Below are positions 61,539 through 64,000 of a DNA stretch of 64,000 bases, piece after piece. The notes under the pieces were generated by a model, which made no database searches, was not told where the DNA came from, and saw only the letters and a program-made list of their open reading frames with translations. The DNA is taken from positions 1 to 64,000 of the forward strand of contig JBBDXI010000045.1 of NCBI GenBank assembly GCA_040902425.1, read 5' to 3'. Positions within the stretch are counted from its first letter, which is position 1, and every line of letters starts with the position of its first letter. This stretch comes from JBBDXI01 sp040902425 (GTDB lineage Bacteria > Planctomycetota > Phycisphaerae > Phycisphaerales > UBA1924). The translations under genes and the position numbers were made by a program.

Positions 61539-64000
61539 TCACTCCCGCGGCAGCTTCTTGATCTCGCCGGGGGCCAGCTTGCGGCGCATGGAGTAGAGGA
61601 ACCGCCGCACGCCGCCCTCGGCCGCGGGCGCGCCCTTGGGCTCGGCCGCCACCGGCACGGGGGCGGGCTGCCGCGGCGCGGGCGCCGGCGCCGCCGGCGC
61701 GGGGGCCGGGCCATCGGCGGCCGGGGCATCGGGCTTGCGCTGGTAGCCGCCGCCGACCCGCAGCGGGCGGGTATCGGCGGGCTGCGGCGGACGCGGGCGG
61801 GGCGGGGGCTGGCTGGCCCGTGCGGGCGCGGGGGCCGGCGGCGCCGGTCTGGCGGGGGGCCTGGGGGCGTGCGCGGCCGCGGGCTGCGGCGCGGGCGCGC
61901 CGGCCGGGGGCTGCGGGCTGTCGGGTGCGCCTTGGGCATCGCCTTGGCCGCCACGGCCGCCACGGCGGCGGCGGCGACGGCGGTGGCGGCCGCCTTCGCC
62001 CTCGGGCGCTCCGTTGTCCGAAGGGGCGGGGGTGCCGTCAGCGCTGGCGGGGCCGGCCTCGTCGGGCTCGTCGGGGGCATCCGCGGGAACGGCGCGGAGG
62101 ACAGGCCGGGCCGAGAGGGGCTGGATGGCGGCGGGCTCGACATCCCACGAGTCGCCGCGGGGCGTGGTGTCATCGAGCGGGAGCGCGGGGAGGTGCTGCG
62201 GGGGCTGCTCCGGGTGGCCCTCGTGATCGGCCGGCGGCTGACCGGGGTCGCCGGGGGCGCCGGCCTGGAGCCCATTCTCATCGCGCCCGCCGCGCCCGCG
62301 CCGGCGGCGGCGGCGACGCCTGCGCCCGCCCTCGCCCGGCTCGCCCGCAGCGCCCGGAGCGCCGGGCGCCGTCGCGGCGCCAGGCTGCGGCGGGGGCGGA
62401 GCGGCCCGCCCGTGGTCAGCCGCGGGCTGCGAGGCACGCTGCTGCGGCTGGGCGGGCCTGGCCGGCCGCTGCGCGGGCTGGTCCTGGCGAGGGCGTCCGT
62501 CGGGCTCGCCCCGACCGCCCCGGCCGCGCCGGCGGCGGCGCCGCCCGCCGCGCTGGCTCTCGTCGAGGGGGGTCATGGGCGCGCCGTCGGGCGTGCCCAC
62601 ATCCATCTCGATCGGGTGGGCGGGGATCTCGGCGAGCTCGGCCTGCTCGGACTCGGAGAGCTCCGGCTCGGCGGGCGTCTCCTCGCCCTGGGTGTCCACC
62701 GCCCACTCCTCCTCGCCCTTGATGTTCAGCTCCCAGACCTTGAGGTTGGCCGGGGCCTTGGAGCGGGGGAGGGCCTCGACGTTGATGTCGGCGCCGGTGG
62801 CGTCGTAGGCGTAGAAGGTGATGCGGTCCACCGGGACGGTCTCGCTGACGCGGACATCCACGTGCTTGCCGGTGCGGCGCTCGATCTGGCTGAGGCTCTT
62901 GCGTCGCCCGGAGAGCAGCTCGCTGGCGACGCGGGGGGCCACGACCATCTCCACGCGCGCGACCGACTCGTGGTCGAGGGTCGCGGAGAGGTTCCGCAGG
63001 GCGTCGCTGGCGATCGAATCCGGCTTCTGGACCATCCCGCGGCCGCGGCACGTCGGGCAGTCCACGAAGTGCACCGATTCGTGCGACCCGCGCATCCGCT
63101 GGCGGGTCATCTCGAGGATGCCGAACTCGGAAATGGCCAGGGTGGTGGAGCGGGCCCGGTCGCGCTTGAGGCGGTCGCGGAAGCGCTGCTCGATGTCCTT
63201 GCGGTGGCTGGCGTGCCGCATGTCGATGAGGTCGTTGATCACGATGCCGCCGAGGTCGCGGAGCTTGAGCTGGCGGCAGATCTCCTCGACCGCCTCGACG
63301 TTGGTGCGGTAGGCATTGGTTTCCGCGTCGCGGGCGTCGCGCATCTTGCCGCTGTTGACGTCGATGGCCACCAGCGCCTCGGTCTCGTCGATGACGAGCC
63401 GGCCGCCGGAGGGCAGGGGCACCTCGCGGGCGTGCATCATGGCGATCTGCGGCTCGACGCCGAAGGCGTGGAAGAGCGGGGCGCCGCCCTCGTACTGGAG
63501 GAGGCGGGTCTTGGAGCGGGGGGCGACGATCTTGAGGAAGCGGGCCGCGCGGGCGAGGGCCAGCTCGTTGTCGATGACGACTTCCTCGATCTCCGGGCCG
63601 AGCATGTCGCGCAGGGCGCGGACGAGCAGGTCCGACTCGCTGTAGAGGAGGCGCGCCTTGCGCCCGGTCTTGTGGCGGGCCTCCATGTCCTTCCAGAGGC
63701 GCTGGAGGTAGGCCAGGTCGCGCTTGAGCTCGGTCTTGTTGCGGTCCATCCCGGCCGTCCGCACGATGAACCCGAACCCCTCGGGCAGTTCGAGCTGGTC
63801 CAGCACCTGCCGCATCGCCCGGCGCTGGTCCTCATCCTCGACCTTGCGGGAAACGCCGACCTTGTCCATCTGGGGCATCATCACCAGGAAGCGCCCGGGG
63901 ATGGAGAGGTAGCTGGTGAGCGTCGGCCCCTTGGTGCCCACGCCCTCCTTCAGCACCTGCACCACGACCTCGTCGCCCCGCCGGAAGCACTTCTGGATCG
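61539..64000 (-). CDS. Ribonuclease E/G family protein, 5' end beyond the window
   Basis: Endoribonuclease for rRNA and mRNA processing; 820 codons are in the window. FRRGDEVVVQVLKEGVGTKGPTLTSYLSIPGRFLVMMP is the end of the S1-like region. VAIDVNSGKMRDARDAETNAYRTNVEAVEEICRQLKLRDLGGIVINDLIDM has the catalytic Asp residues, and CPTCRGRG is the zinc-link Cys pair. The DNase-I-like fold is complete up to about ALPRSKAPANLKVWELN. The last 370 residues are disordered: three Arg/Gly clusters (RRRRRRGRGGRG type) separated by Pro/Ala/Gln-rich stretches, and a conserved-looking C-terminal end (GGVRRFLYSMRRKLAPGEIKKLPRE). The start lies past 64000. Confidence 0.93.
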   Translation of the reverse strand, partial: IQKCFRRGDEVVVQVLKEGVGTKGPTLTSYLSIPGRFLVMMPQMDKVGVSRKVEDEDQRRAMRQVLDQLELPEGFGFIVRTAGMDRNKTELKRDLAYLQRLWKDMEARHKTGRKARLLYSESDLLVRALRDMLGPEIEEVVIDNELALARAARFLKIVAPRSKTRLLQYEGGAPLFHAFGVEPQIAMMHAREVPLPSGGRLVIDETEALVAIDVNSGKMRDARDAETNAYRTNVEAVEEICRQLKLRDLGGIVINDLIDMRHASHRKDIEQRFRDRLKRDRARSTTLAISEFGILEMTRQRMRGSHESVHFVDCPTCRGRGMVQKPDSIASDALRNLSATLDHESVARVEMVVAPRVASELLSGRRKSLSQIERRTGKHVDVRVSETVPVDRITFYAYDATGADINVEALPRSKAPANLKVWELNIKGEEEWAVDTQGEETPAEPELSESEQAELAEIPAHPIEMDVGTPDGAPMTPLDESQRGGRRRRRRGRGGRGEPDGRPRQDQPAQRPARPAQPQQRASQPAADHGRAAPPPPQPGAATAPGAPGAAGEPGEGGRRRRRRRRRGRGGRDENGLQAGAPGDPGQPPADHEGHPEQPPQHLPALPLDDTTPRGDSWDVEPAAIQPLSARPVLRAVPADAPDEPDEAGPASADGTPAPSDNGAPEGEGGRHRRRRRRRGGRGGQGDAQGAPDSPQPPAGAPAPQPAAAHAPRPPARPAPPAPAPARASQPPPRPRPPQPADTRPLRVGGGYQRKPDAPAADGPAPAPAAPAPAPRQPAPVPVAAEPKGAPAAEGGVRRFLYSMRRKLAPGEIKKLPRE

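Noticed and set aside
1..64000. tRNA, rRNA, riboswitch or prophage genes
   Set aside because: I looked for cloverleaf ends, conserved rRNA segments, integrase or capsid motifs and saw none; a tRNA could still be missed by eye.

Overview
The window is GC-rich bacterial chromosomal DNA, densely coded on both strands, and probably from a planctomycete, most likely the Phycisphaerae. The reasons are the L34 sequence, repeated TPR plus O-GlcNAc-transferase-like (GT41) genes, a DUF5117/DUF4953-type metalloprotease, an ECF sigma/anti-sigma pair and many hairpin repeats. This is inference from familiarity, not from a search. A run of 10 N (12744-12753) inside leuS shows the sequence is a scaffold. 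I found no rRNA, tRNA, CRISPR array, transposase or prophage.

Layout. 40-5662: a polysaccharide export cassette. A Wzt-type ATPase and a Wzm-type permease bracket three overlapping genes: two sulfotransferases and a sulfotransferase-methyltransferase fusion. The likely product is a sulfated and perhaps methylated surface polymer. 5772-10237: dapA, folC and three small unknown genes, two of them paralogues. 10277-18670: leuS, an anti-sigma/ECF sigma operon, purB, and a membrane-anchored coiled-coil protein with a possible BRCT-like domain. 18845-27018: a lipid A-type acyltransferase, a single-domain response regulator, small unknowns, dnaE and ubiX. 27167-38355: a lipoprotein, two TPR-GT41 genes, a sulfotransferase, a large secreted metalloprotease, a UbiA-type prenyltransferase, and an AbiE toxin-antitoxin pair in which both genes are frameshifted. 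38438-48337: an HrpA-type helicase, a peptidoglycan amidase, two Clp N-domain-only proteins, a zinc-ribbon membrane protein, rpmH (only 46 codons) and rnc. 48482-64000: a secreted tail-fibre-like protein, a 2-hydroxyacid dehydrogenase, an ABC ATPase, a DUF721/DciA-like protein, an O-antigen ligase-like protein, a glutamine-rich coiled-coil membrane protein, another TPR-GT41 gene followed by a broken copy, dxr, and the 3' part of an RNase E/G gene.

The most unusual property is a set of short hairpin-forming repeats of at least ten sequence types. Several are built from 7- or 8-base units repeated in tandem, with the complementary array facing them across a short loop. They lie between genes and also inside conserved genes (five in dnaE, five in hrpA, two in leuS, one each in the acyltransferase and the ligase), always leaving the reading frame open. 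A second pattern is a TAnnnT -10 box ending only 5-9 bases before the start codon at about a dozen genes, which suggests many leaderless transcripts; other genes carry ordinary Shine-Dalgarno sequences.
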